64,000 nt of DNA from Roseovarius sp. (GTDB lineage: Bacteria; Pseudomonadota; Alphaproteobacteria; Rhodobacterales; Rhodobacteraceae), in assembly GCF_030373445.1 (NCBI RefSeq), contig NZ_JAUCYU010000002.1, forward strand, positions 496,001-560,000, in the 5' to 3' direction. Positions 25,135 to 33,700 of the stretch are shown piece by piece (position 1 is the first letter of the stretch; the number at the start of each line of letters is the position of its first letter). The notes beneath the pieces were generated by a model, which worked only from the letters and a program-made list of their open reading frames with translations, was not told where the DNA came from and did not search any database. The translations under genes and the position numbers were made by a program.

Positions 25135-25860
25135 TTAGTTGGTGCTGGTCGCTTCGACCTGTGCCGCGATCCGGCTTTGCAGCTGGGCCACAGTCATGCC
25201 GTAGGTCAGCTCGCCATCGGCGCGGTCGGTGAGATCCTGCGCCTCGACCGCGACCTGGGCCACGGGGGAGCCGAGGTTGTCGGCAAGATCGATGATGGCC
25301 TGCGTGCTACCGTCCTTCTCGTCGATGCGCGTGCCGCTCACTTCGCCGATGATCTCGCCATCGGTGGACATGACGGTGGCGCCGGTATCGACGGTCACGT
25401 TCAACTCGCCGCTCGACTCGGTGTCGGCGGTGGCCGATGCGCTGGCGCTGCTGTCGTCTTCGCTGTCGGACGTCGAGCTGCTGTCCGCGGTGTCCGAGCT
25501 GTCGCTGTCGGACGAATCGCTGCTGTCGGCGGTGTCGCTGCTGTCGCTGTCGGACGCGTCGGCGGAGGCGCTGGCATCCGCGTCCGCGTCCGCGCCGACC
25601 GAGGCGCCGCTGTCTGCCGTATCGGTGTCGGCGCCGGCGCTTGCCCCAGCGTCGACATCTGCGCCAACACTGGCGCCGTCGGTGCCGACATCGGCCCCCA
25701 CGTCCGCGCCGACGCTGGCACCGGCATCTGCGCCAACACCGGCAGCGCCGGCTTCTGCGCCGGCACCCGCTTCAGCGGAGCCGCCGACGCCTTGGGCGTA
25801 AACGGGGAGGGCCAGCGTGGTGGCCAGGGCGGTTGTCAGTGCGAGGGTCTTGAATTCCAT
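25135..25860 (-). CDS. Secreted Ala/Gly/Asp/Ser repeat protein with PRC-barrel-like C-terminus
   Basis: 241 residues. A signal peptide (MEFKTLALTTALATTLALPVYAQ) is followed by about 130 residues of low complexity: GADVGADVG-type and GASVGAD repeats, then SDSDSSDTADSS repeated twice. The C-terminal part, TGATVMSTDGEIIGEVSGTR with ATQAIIDLAD-like strands and ending YGMTVAQLQSRI, resembles a PRC-barrel domain. It is very acidic, likely periplasmic or surface bound. ATG 25860 follows AAAGGTGAC. A second protein with a similar end lies next to it, suggesting duplication. Role unknown. Confidence 0.75.
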   Translation of the reverse strand: MEFKTLALTTALATTLALPVYAQGVGGSAEAGAGAEAGAAGVGADAGASVGADVGADVGTDGASVGADVDAGASAGADTDTADSGASVGADADADASASADASDSDSSDTADSSDSSDSDSSDTADSSSTSDSEDDSSASASATADTESSGELNVTVDTGATVMSTDGEIIGEVSGTRIDEKDGSTQAIIDLADNLGSPVAQVAVEAQDLTDRADGELTYGMTVAQLQSRIAAQVEATSTN

Positions 25861-26018
25861 GGTCGTCACCTTTCCTAACGATGAGTTCCCGATGCCGATT
25901 GGGCGCCGGGGACATGCAGGGGGAACGTGACCGGCATCGGAAAGTTCCATAACTTGTCCGTATCGTTGCGAATCCGGTGTTAAGTTCGCGCTGTATGTAC
26001 ATGAATATGGAGGATAAA

Positions 26019-26045
26019 CTGCGGCCCAAGCAAATTGGGCCGCAG
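26019..26045 (-). terminator. Rho-independent terminator downstream of the 26065 gene
   Basis: Arms CTGCGGCCCAA and TTGGGCCGCAG are perfectly complementary over 11 bases with a five-base loop. On the minus strand TTTAT follows. It starts 20 bases after the stop at 26065. Confidence 0.65.
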
Positions 26046-26064
26046 TTGGGCAGGGACGGGCCGT

Positions 26065-26628
26065 TCAGCCGCCCTGAACCTGTTGAATGTGCTCTTCGAG
26101 GTGCGCGAGGCGCGAGTGATACTCGAGTGCGCCGCCTTCCTTGACGACCTGCAGCGTGGCGATCGGGAAGGCCAGCGCCGGTACCGGCAGGCCGGCCTGC
26201 TCGCTGACATCGACGATGACGATCGCGCCTTCCTCGGCGTCGTCACGGGTCGCGGCGACCGCGCCGATCGTTTCCCCCGTCACGGAGTAGACCGGGGTGC
26301 CCTGCTTGGCCGCGTTGAGGATGTTCTCGGGCTCGGTGAGGGCCGTGGTGGCCGCCTCGTTGGGCGCCACGTCATCGTTCACACCTTGCTCGGTCGCGTC
26401 CTGCTCCGGGCCCACGGAGACGACCTCGTCGCCCCGGATGCCGTAGCTTTCGGCGTCATAATCGGTGGATTCGTCGATGCCGGGCGCCTCGTCGGCCCGG
26501 GCGGCGTTTTCCATCTCGTGGCCTTTTTCCTCGATCGCATTGTCCTCGATCGCATTGTCCTGGGCATAGGCGCCAAGGGCGGTCGCGCTGGTGAGGATCG
26601 TGGCGAGGGCCAGTTTGTGGAAGGTCAT
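26065..26628 (-). CDS. Secreted PRC-barrel-like protein
   Basis: 187 residues. Signal peptide MTFHKLALATILTSATALGAYAQ; then an acidic linker containing the duplicated pentapeptide DNAIE and many Glu/Asp; then a PRC-barrel-like domain, QGTPVYSVTGETIGAVAAT, EGAIVIVDVSEQAGLPVPAL, LAFPIATLQVVKEGG. PRC-barrel proteins in the envelope of alphaproteobacteria are linked to surface or stress roles, but nothing specific can be read. ATG 26628 follows AGGAG. Its own terminator separates it from the related gene at 25135. Confidence 0.78.
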   Translation of the reverse strand: MTFHKLALATILTSATALGAYAQDNAIEDNAIEEKGHEMENAARADEAPGIDESTDYDAESYGIRGDEVVSVGPEQDATEQGVNDDVAPNEAATTALTEPENILNAAKQGTPVYSVTGETIGAVAATRDDAEEGAIVIVDVSEQAGLPVPALAFPIATLQVVKEGGALEYHSRLAHLEEHIQQVQGG

Positions 26629-26874
26629 TCGTAAATCTCCTGTCAGTTGCCTGTTGCAGCGGATGCTGCGGCGGTCGTTCGGCCGGTCCTGCCGGCCTTC
26701 GTACCCGCCCAACCAAAGGCAGCGGGCTCATGTTCCTTGATTTACTCGGGGGAAGGCCGGGCCTTCGCGAACGGAAGGAACCGGGGGCCGGCGTCCGGAT
26801 TTTCGCGGGAAGCGGGCCAACGCGCCCTTGACCCCGGCGCGCCTGCGCTGTGTGCTGCGCCGAGGAGGTCGGTG

Positions 26875-27906
26875 ATGGACATACTCGAGAACGCGTGGCG
26901 CATGCGGGGCGGGCTGGACGACGAGGTGATGGCAGGCGTGCCGTGGCCGAGCGTGCAGGCTGGGAGACCGCAGGCCCTGCTGGCGCGCTGTCCGGCGGCG
27001 GGGATGACGCCGCTGACGGTGCTGGACGGGTTCGGTGCAACGGTCTGGGCCAAGGACGAGCGCGGGCGGATGGGGCTGGGCAGCTTCAAGGCGCTGGGGG
27101 CGGCCTACGTGATCGCGCACGAGGCGGAGGCGACAGGGGCGGAGGATATGAGCCGGGCGCTGGCGGGCCGGACCTACGTGACCGCGAGTGCCGGGAACCA
27201 CGGCATGTCGGTGGCGGCCGGGGCAGGGATGTTCGGGGCGAAGGCCGTGGTCTACCTGGCCGAGACGGTGCCCGAGGGGTTTGCCCAGCGCTTGCGGGAC
27301 AAGGGCGCCGAGGTGGTGCGCGAGGGGGCGGAGTACGAGGCCAGCATGGCGGCGGCGGAGCGGGCGGCGGCGGAGAATGGCTGGACGCTGCTGTCGGACA
27401 GTTCGTGGCCGGGGTATGTGGATATCCCGCACCGTCTGATGGAGGGGTATCTCGCGCTGGCCGCCGAGGCGGTGGAGCAATGCCCGGAGACGCCCACGCA
27501 TATCTACCTGCAGGCCGGGGTCGGCGGGCTGGCCGGGGCCTGTGCCGCCTATTTCCGGTCGTGCTGGGGCGGGGCGCCGCGGATCATCGTGGTCGAGCCC
27601 GCCGCCGCGCCGGCGCTGATGGAAAGCATCCGGGCGGGGCGCCCGGTGGTGACGGAGGGGCCGGTGTCGAACATGGGGCGCCTGGATTGCAAGGCGCCGT
27701 CGCTGATCGCGCTGAAGGGCCTGGCGCGGGATGCGGATGCGTTCGTGACGGTGAGCGATGCCGAGGCCGAGGGGGTTCTGGCCGAGCTGGAGGCGCAGGG
27801 GATGGCGACGACGAGTTCGGCCGCGGCGGGGATTGCCGCGGTGAAGGAGATGAACCCGGGCGCGGGGGCGCGGGTGCTGGTCGTCATCAGCGAGGAGGCC
27901 GAGTGA
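26875..27906 (+). CDS. PLP-dependent lyase, diaminopropionate ammonia-lyase-like
   Basis: 343-residue fold-type II PLP enzyme (threonine dehydratase/tryptophan synthase beta family). The PLP Lys is in GLGSFKALGAAYV; further motifs are TYVTASAGNHGMSVAAGAGM, the phosphate-binding LQAGVGGLAGACAAYF, and TEGPVSNMGRLDCKAPS. The last, with Asp and Cys, is typical of diaminopropionate ammonia-lyase. It probably splits 2,3-diaminopropionate or a similar amino acid to pyruvate and ammonia. ATG 26875 follows GAGGAGG. It overlaps the peptidase gene by four bases (GTGA). Confidence 0.82.
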   Translation: MDILENAWRMRGGLDDEVMAGVPWPSVQAGRPQALLARCPAAGMTPLTVLDGFGATVWAKDERGRMGLGSFKALGAAYVIAHEAEATGAEDMSRALAGRTYVTASAGNHGMSVAAGAGMFGAKAVVYLAETVPEGFAQRLRDKGAEVVREGAEYEASMAAAERAAAENGWTLLSDSSWPGYVDIPHRLMEGYLALAAEAVEQCPETPTHIYLQAGVGGLAGACAAYFRSCWGGAPRIIVVEPAAAPALMESIRAGRPVVTEGPVSNMGRLDCKAPSLIALKGLARDADAFVTVSDAEAEGVLAELEAQGMATTSSAAAGIAAVKEMNPGAGARVLVVISEEAE

Positions 27907-29033
27907 GCCGGGGCTTTCCCGTGGCCGAGTACGAGGGCCGGGTGGCCCGGGCGCAGGCGCGGATGGCCGAAGAGGGGCTGGGCGCGCTGTTGCTGACGAC
28001 CGAGCCGGAGGTGCGGTATTTCACCGGGTTTTTGACGCGGTTCTGGGAATCGCCAAGCCGGCCGTGGTTCCTGGTGGTTCCGGCGGAGGGGAAGCCGATC
28101 GCGGTGATCCCGTCGATCGGGGCGGCGCTGATGGCGAGCACATGGGTCGAGGACATCCGGACATGGGCGGCGCCGGACCCCGACGATGACGGGGTGAGCC
28201 TGTTGGCCGATGCGCTGCGCGAGGTGGGCGGGCCGGTGGGGGTGCCGTCGCACCTGGAGACGCATCTGCGGATGCCGCTTTCGGATTTCGGGCGGGTTCA
28301 GCGGTTGGCGGGGATGGAATTCACCGATGACCGGGGGATCGTGGCAGGGTTGCGCGCGATCAAGTCGGCGGCGGAGATCGGGAAGATTGCCGAAAGCTGT
28401 GACGTGGCGGCGCGGGCCTTTGCGCGTGTGGGCGAAATTGCCGCGCCGGGCGTGGCGCTGTCGCGCGTGTTCCGGGATTTCCAGCGGTTGCTGCTGGAGG
28501 AGGGGGCGGACTGGGTGCCGTACCTTGCGGGAGGGGCCGGGCCGGAGGGATATGCGGACGTGATCTCGCCGGCGACGGAGGTGCCACTGGCGGAGGGCGA
28601 TATCCTGATGCTGGATACCGGGGCGGTGCGGGACGGGTATTTCTGCGACTATGACCGGAATTTCGCAATCGGGCGCGCGTCGGAGGGGCAGAGGACGGCG
28701 CATGCGCGGCTGTTGGAGGCGGTGCAGGCGGGGCTGGAGGTGGCACGGGCCGGTGTGCGGGCCGACGAGGTCTGGCAGGCCATGGCGGCCGTCACAGGCG
28801 GTGGAGAGGGTGCCGGGCGGCTGGGGCACGGGCTTGGGATGCAGTTGACCGAGGGGCTTTCGCTGACGGCGAAGGACCGGACGGTGTTGCAGCCGGGGAT
28901 GGTGATCACGCTGGAACCGGGTGTGGAGACGGTGCCGGGGCGGATCATGGTGCACGAGGAGAATATCGTGATCACGGAGGGCGCGCCGCGGGTGCTGTCG
29001 CCGCTGGCGGGGGCTGAGCTGCCGGTTATCTGA
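27903..29033 (+). CDS. M24-family peptidase (Xaa-Pro dipeptidase/creatinase-like)
   Basis: 376 residues. The N-terminal creatinase-like domain begins YEGRVARAQARMAEEGLGAL, with TTEPEVRYFTGFLTRFWE. The C-terminal pita-bread fold has metal ligands in LMLDTGAVRDGYFCDYDRNF (both Asp), GRLGHGLGMQLTEG (His), TLEPGVETVPG and VHEENIVITE (Glu). It is likely an amidohydrolase or dipeptidase acting on a small substrate whose product feeds the PLP lyase. The GTG at 27903 lies in the lyase stop, so translation is coupled. The 3' end overlaps the convergent GNAT gene by eight bases. Confidence 0.88.
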   Translation: MSRGFPVAEYEGRVARAQARMAEEGLGALLLTTEPEVRYFTGFLTRFWESPSRPWFLVVPAEGKPIAVIPSIGAALMASTWVEDIRTWAAPDPDDDGVSLLADALREVGGPVGVPSHLETHLRMPLSDFGRVQRLAGMEFTDDRGIVAGLRAIKSAAEIGKIAESCDVAARAFARVGEIAAPGVALSRVFRDFQRLLLEEGADWVPYLAGGAGPEGYADVISPATEVPLAEGDILMLDTGAVRDGYFCDYDRNFAIGRASEGQRTAHARLLEAVQAGLEVARAGVRADEVWQAMAAVTGGGEGAGRLGHGLGMQLTEGLSLTAKDRTVLQPGMVITLEPGVETVPGRIMVHEENIVITEGAPRVLSPLAGAELPVI

Positions 29034-29484
29034 GCGTGTAGCGCAGGAGGGGCAGGCGGCGGCCGGGGATGGAGCCGGAAGGCGCGCTGCCGGCGATTTT
29101 CGCGCCCATGCGCTGGTAGAAGGGGACGGCTTCGGGGTCGGCCTCGATCCGCAATTCGGCGGCGTCGAGTTTGCGGGCCTCGGCCACGCACCATGCGAAA
29201 AGCTGACGGCCGACACCGGTGCCCATGTGGGGCGGGTCGACGAAGAGCTTCCAGATCTCGGCGCCGTTTTCCTCGGTCTTGACTTGGGCCACGCCGGCGA
29301 GGGACCCGTCCCGGTAGGCGGCGGTGAGTGCGGAGGTCACGAGATCGGTTTCAGTGAGGGTCAGCTCCTCGCGGCAGGCGGCCATGAATACCGCGTCGTA
29401 GCCCCAGTGCGCCTTGGACCGGAGGCAGAGCGCGGAGAGGTCGGGCAGGTCACCGGCGGAGGGAAATGACAGCGTGATGAGCAT
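29026..29484 (-). CDS. GNAT-family N-acetyltransferase
   Basis: 152-residue acetyl-CoA-dependent transferase. The core is SLAGVAQVKTEENGAEIWKL, then FVDPPHMGTGVGRQLFAWCV, where the MGTGVGRQL loop binds the CoA pyrophosphate, and ADPEAVPFYQRMGAKIAG near the end. The acceptor is unknown. Start choice is hard: ATG 29484 is used, but ATG 29493 and GTG 29499 are in frame, and none has a clear ribosome site. A strong terminator on the same strand ends only about 12 bases before 29499, so expression may depend on read-through or a short leader. Confidence 0.82.
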   Translation of the reverse strand: MLITLSFPSAGDLPDLSALCLRSKAHWGYDAVFMAACREELTLTETDLVTSALTAAYRDGSLAGVAQVKTEENGAEIWKLFVDPPHMGTGVGRQLFAWCVAEARKLDAAELRIEADPEAVPFYQRMGAKIAGSAPSGSIPGRRLPLLRYTLR

Positions 29485-29510
29485 GATGCTCATATACACG
29501 GCAATTTACG

Positions 29511-29539
29511 AAAAAAAAGGCCGAGCACTAAGCTCGGCC
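29511..29539 (-). terminator. Rho-independent terminator immediately upstream of the GNAT gene
   Basis: Arms GGCCGAGC and GCTCGGCC with loop of five bases; on the minus strand a run of eight T follows (29518-29511). A strong intrinsic terminator. It ends either the lysR transcript or a short transcript from 29540-29698, or attenuates the GNAT gene. Confidence 0.8.
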
Positions 29540-29585
29540 ATAGTCCAACAGGGAGGTATGATGGTGCGCGCGATGCGCGTCACCG

Positions 29586-29672
29586 TCACGATTGGCAATT
29601 AAGAGTTGCAGCCGCGCCGATCAAGGAAAATGATGCTGCGAGTGCATCATGGCCGGTATGTGTTGCATGCAT
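29586..29672 (-). CDS. Possible 28-residue small ORF ahead of the terminator
   Basis: ATG at 29672 opens 28 codons reading MHATHTGHDALAA, then SFSLIGAAATLNCQS, and stops 47 bases before the terminator stem. It could be a leader peptide or a tiny hydrophobic protein. The ribosome site is weak (GTGAG) and no homologue is known to me. Treat it as a candidate only. Confidence 0.25.
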   Translation of the reverse strand: MHATHTGHDALAASFSLIGAAATLNCQS

Positions 29673-29698
29673 AACTCACACACAAAACGGTCAAAAAT

Positions 29699-30604
29699 TC
29701 AGCTATCCGCCTGTTTTTGAACTTCTTTTCTGTAGAGAATAATCTCCTCCTGCACGAAATCGCGGAAGGCGGCAATCCGTTTAGATTGTCTGAGTTCCGA
29801 CGGGTAGGCGAGGAAAACGGGGACTTCCACCGAGTGAATCTCGGGCAGGACTCGCTCGAGCTGGGTGAAATCGCGACTCAGGTAATCGGGCAGGACCCCG
29901 ATGCCGAGATTGTGCAGCACGGCCTGCAGGACGCCGTAGTAATTGTTCACCGTCAGAAGGGAGGGGATATCGTTCGTCATCAGCTCCTGCACCAGCGTGG
30001 CACCGGCGCCGACCTGGGCCGAGCGGGGATTCTGGCAGATCAGGCGGTGGCCGGACAGGTCGCCGGGGCGTTCGGGCATGCCGTGCTGGGCGAGGTAATC
30101 CTGCGAGGCGTAGAGGCACATATGGACGCTCATCAGGCGCTTGCGGATCAGGTCGGCCTGGCTGGGTTCCTTCATGCGGATGGCGACGTCGGCCTCGCGC
30201 ATGGGGAGGTCGAGCACCTGTTCCTCGAGCATGAGGTCGATGTTGAGCTCGGGGTATTTCTCGAACAGCTTGGGCAGGCGGGGGGCGAGCCAGAGCGTGC
30301 CGAAGCCGATGGTGGTGGTCACGCGCAGTTCGCCGAACACCTCCTCCTCGCTGTCGCGGATGCGGGCGGTGGCGGTGTCGAGGCGGCGCATCATGGCCTT
30401 GGTGGCGTCGAACAGAAGCTCGCCCTGTTCGGTGAGAATCAGGCCGCGGGCATGGCGGTGGAACAGGGTGGCATTCAGCGAATCCTCGAGCGCGCGAATC
30501 TGCCGGGAGATGGCGGATTGCGACAGGTGAAGCTGGTCGCCGGCATGGGTCAGGCTGCCCGCGTCGGCCACCGCATGAAAGATTCTGAGTTTGTCCCAAT
30601 CCAT
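29699..30604 (-). CDS. LysR-family transcriptional regulator
   Basis: 301 residues. N-terminal winged helix WDKLRIFHAVADAGSLTHAG, DQLHLSQSAISRQIRALEDS, then a substrate-binding-protein-like effector domain (TTTIGFGTLWLAPRLPKLFE, LPMREADVAIRMKEPSQADL). It is divergent from the indolepyruvate oxidoreductase gene, with an AT-rich gap of about 170 bases holding a perfect inverted repeat, so it probably controls that gene and itself. The effector is unknown; an aromatic keto acid is a natural guess. Confidence 0.93.
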   Translation of the reverse strand: MDWDKLRIFHAVADAGSLTHAGDQLHLSQSAISRQIRALEDSLNATLFHRHARGLILTEQGELLFDATKAMMRRLDTATARIRDSEEEVFGELRVTTTIGFGTLWLAPRLPKLFEKYPELNIDLMLEEQVLDLPMREADVAIRMKEPSQADLIRKRLMSVHMCLYASQDYLAQHGMPERPGDLSGHRLICQNPRSAQVGAGATLVQELMTNDIPSLLTVNNYYGVLQAVLHNLGIGVLPDYLSRDFTQLERVLPEIHSVEVPVFLAYPSELRQSKRIAAFRDFVQEEIILYRKEVQKQADS

Positions 30605-30668
30605 CGTATTACTTTCGTTACCGGCGTTCCCCGCAGACGAAATAGCAGAAAACCGGGGCCAGTATAGA

Positions 30669-30725
30669 CACCGACCGGTGATCATTTCCTAAATATTGTT
30701 TGATAGGTCACTATTTATGACCTAT
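30669..30725. promoter_or_regulatory. Operator-like inverted repeats between lysR and the oxidoreductase gene
   Basis: ATAGGTCA at 30703 and TGACCTAT at 30718 form a perfect inverted repeat with seven bases between. A second short one, CACCG-AC-CGGTG, lies at 30669. Both sit in the divergent promoter region. Likely LysR-type binding sites. Confidence 0.5.
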
Positions 30726-30774
30726 TATTGCTCTATATTTGAACACCAGGATCAACCCATACGGGAGGCCCGCC

Positions 30775-33700
30775 ATGAGCAAGCAGAAGATCAGTCTGAA
30801 TGACCGCTACGATCTGACGAAATCCCCGGTTTTGCTGAACGGCACGCAGGCGCTGGTGCGCCTGATGCTGATGCAGGCCGCGCGGGACAAGGCGGCGGGG
30901 CTGAACACCGCGGGCTATGTCACGGGCTACCGGGGCTCTCCCCTCGGGGCGGTCGACATGCAGATGAAGCGGGCCGAGAAGATCCTGGCGGAGTCGAACG
31001 TGACGTTCCAGCCGGGGCTGAACGAGGATCTTGCGGCCACCGCGCTGTGGGGCACGCAACAGGCCGAGATGCGGGGCGAGGGCAAGTATGACGGTGTCTT
31101 CGGCCTGTGGTACGGCAAGGGACCGGGGGTCGACCGGTCAGGCGACGTGATGCGGCATGCGAACATGGCCGGCACCTCGAAGCATGGCGGCGTGTTGATG
31201 GCGATGGGGGATGACCATACCGGCGAAAGCTCGACCGTGTGCCACCAGTCGGACTGGGCGCTGGTCGATGCCTACATGCCGGTTCTGTCGCCCGCGGGGG
31301 TGCAGGAGATCCTCGATTTCGGGCTTTACGGGTTCGCGATGTCGCGCTTTGCCGGCGTGTGGTGCGGGCTGAAGACGATGAAGGACACGGTCGAGGTGAC
31401 GAGCGTGGTGGATGCGCGGCCGGACCGGCAGCAATTCGTCCTGCCCGAGTTCGACATGCCCGAGGACGGGCTGAACATCCGGCTGGGCGATCACTGGATC
31501 CCGCAGGAAACGCGGATGATCGACCACAAGAGGTATGCCGCGGAAGCCTTTGCGCACGCTAATAAAATCGACAAGCGCATGTGGGGCAAGCCGGGAGCCA
31601 AGATCGGGTTCGTGGCGGCGGGCAAGAACTGGCTCGACCTCGTGCATGCGCTCGACCTGCTTGGGATCGACGAGGCCGAGGCGGAGCGGCTGGGGGTTAC
31701 CACCTACAAGGTGGGCCAGACCTTCCCGATGGACATGAAGGGCTTCCACGACTGGGCCGAGGGGCTGGAGCTGATCGTGGTGGTGGAAGAGAAGCGCAAG
31801 CTGATCGAGATCCAGATCAAGGAGGCGATCTTCGACGACCGGCGGGGCCGCCGGGTTTACGGCTGGTACAAGGGCGGTGCCGGGGGCATGCATACGGAAG
31901 AGCTGTTCCCGACGCGTATGGCGCTGGACCCGATCATGATTGCCGAGAAGATCGGCGATATCCTGATCGAGGAGGGGCGCGGCACCGACCGGGTGAAGGC
32001 CGGGCTGGCCGAGATTGCGGAATCGCGCAAGGCGGACAATGCCGAGGATATCGCGTCGCGCCTGCCGTATTTCTGCGCCGGGTGCCCGCACAACACCTCG
32101 ACCCGGGTGCCCGAGGGGAGCCGGGCCTATGCCGGGATCGGCTGTCACATCATGGCGCTGTGGATGGATCGCGAGACCAGCGGTTACACGCATATGGGGG
32201 CCGAGGGGGCGAACTGGATCGGGGAGGAGAAGTTTTCCAAGACCGGGCACGTGTTCCAGAACCTGGGCGACGGGACCTATAACCATTCGGGGCTGCTGGC
32301 CATCCGGGCGGCGCTCGCGGCCGGGACGAACATCACCTACAAGATCCTCTACAACGATGCCGTGGCGATGACCGGCGGACAGACCAACGAGGGTGGTCTT
32401 GGGCCCGACCGGATTGCGAAAGAACTGCAGGCGATGGGCGTTGAGCACGTGGCCGTCGTCTATGACGAGAAGGAAGAGCCGGACCGGGCGCCGTTCCCGA
32501 AAGGCCTTACCTGGCACGAGCGGGAGGAGCTACCGCAGGTTCAGGAGAAGTTCAAGGATATCAAGGGTGTATCTGCCATCATTTACATCCAGACCTGTGC
32601 GGCCGAGAAGCGGCGGCGGCGGAAGCGGGGGAATTTCCCCGATCCGGACAAGCGGGTCTTCATCAATACCGATATCTGCGAGGGCTGCGGCGATTGCGGG
32701 GTGAAGTCGAACTGCGTGGCCGTGGTGCCGAAGGAGACGGAGCTTGGCCGGAAGCGGGCGATCGACCAGTCGGCCTGCAACAAGGATTTTAGCTGTCTGA
32801 AAGGGTTCTGCCCGTCTTTCGTGACGCTGGAAGGGGCGAAGATCCGGAAGGAGGCGGCGACGGAATTGACGCTGCCGGATCTGCCGATGCCCAAGTTGCC
32901 GGAGATCAAGCGGACTCATAACGTGGTGATCACCGGCGTTGGCGGCACGGGCGCCGTGACCATCGGGGCCGTGCTGGCGCAGGCCGCGCAGATCGACGGC
33001 AAGGGCGCGGGCATGATGGAGATGGCGGGCCTGGCCCAGAAGGGCGGCGCGGTGCATATCCACTGCCGGATTGCCGAGAAGCCGAGCGATATCAGTGCGA
33101 TCCGCGTGGCGACCGGCGAGGCGGATGCGCTGATCGGCGGTGACCTTGTGGTCAGTGCCGGGGCGAAGACGCTGGGCCTGACCAAGGGCGGGCGCACCGG
33201 GGGCGTGGTCAACAGCCACGAGATCATCACCGGCGAGTTCACGCGGAATACGGAGTTCCAGATCCCGTCGGACCGGCTGGAGCTTTCGTTGAAGGCCAAG
33301 TTGAAGGACGACGTGCAACTCATTGATACGACTGAGCTTGCGCGGGCCACGATGGGCGACTCGATCTATTCCAACATGATGGTGTTCGGCGCCACGTGGC
33401 AGCGGGGAACGATCCCCGTGAGCCTTGAGGCGATCGAGGAAGCGATCCGGCTGAACGGGGCGGCGGTGGATGCCAACCTGCGGGCGTTCGAGATCGGCCG
33501 CTGGGCCGCGGCCTTCCCGGAGGAGGCCGGGAAGATGATCGCGCCGAACGTGGTGGAGATGCCGAAATCGCTCGAGGAGCGGATTTCATATCGGGAGGAT
33601 CACCTTGTCGCGTACCAGGGCAAGGGGCTGGCCAAGCGGTATCGGAAGCTGGTCGATGACATCTCGGACCCGCAGGTGAAGGAGGCGGTGGCCAAGGGCT

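Noticed and set aside
25400..25800. CRISPR-like or satellite repeat array
   Set aside because: The periodicity comes from Asp/Ser/Ala codon repeats in a secreted protein; no constant repeats with unique spacers.
26850..27902. Upstream extension of the M24 peptidase frame through the PLP-lyase gene
   Set aside because: Gly/Arg-rich and without domain; the lyase frame has the PLP motifs, and GTG 27903 is in the usual coupled position.
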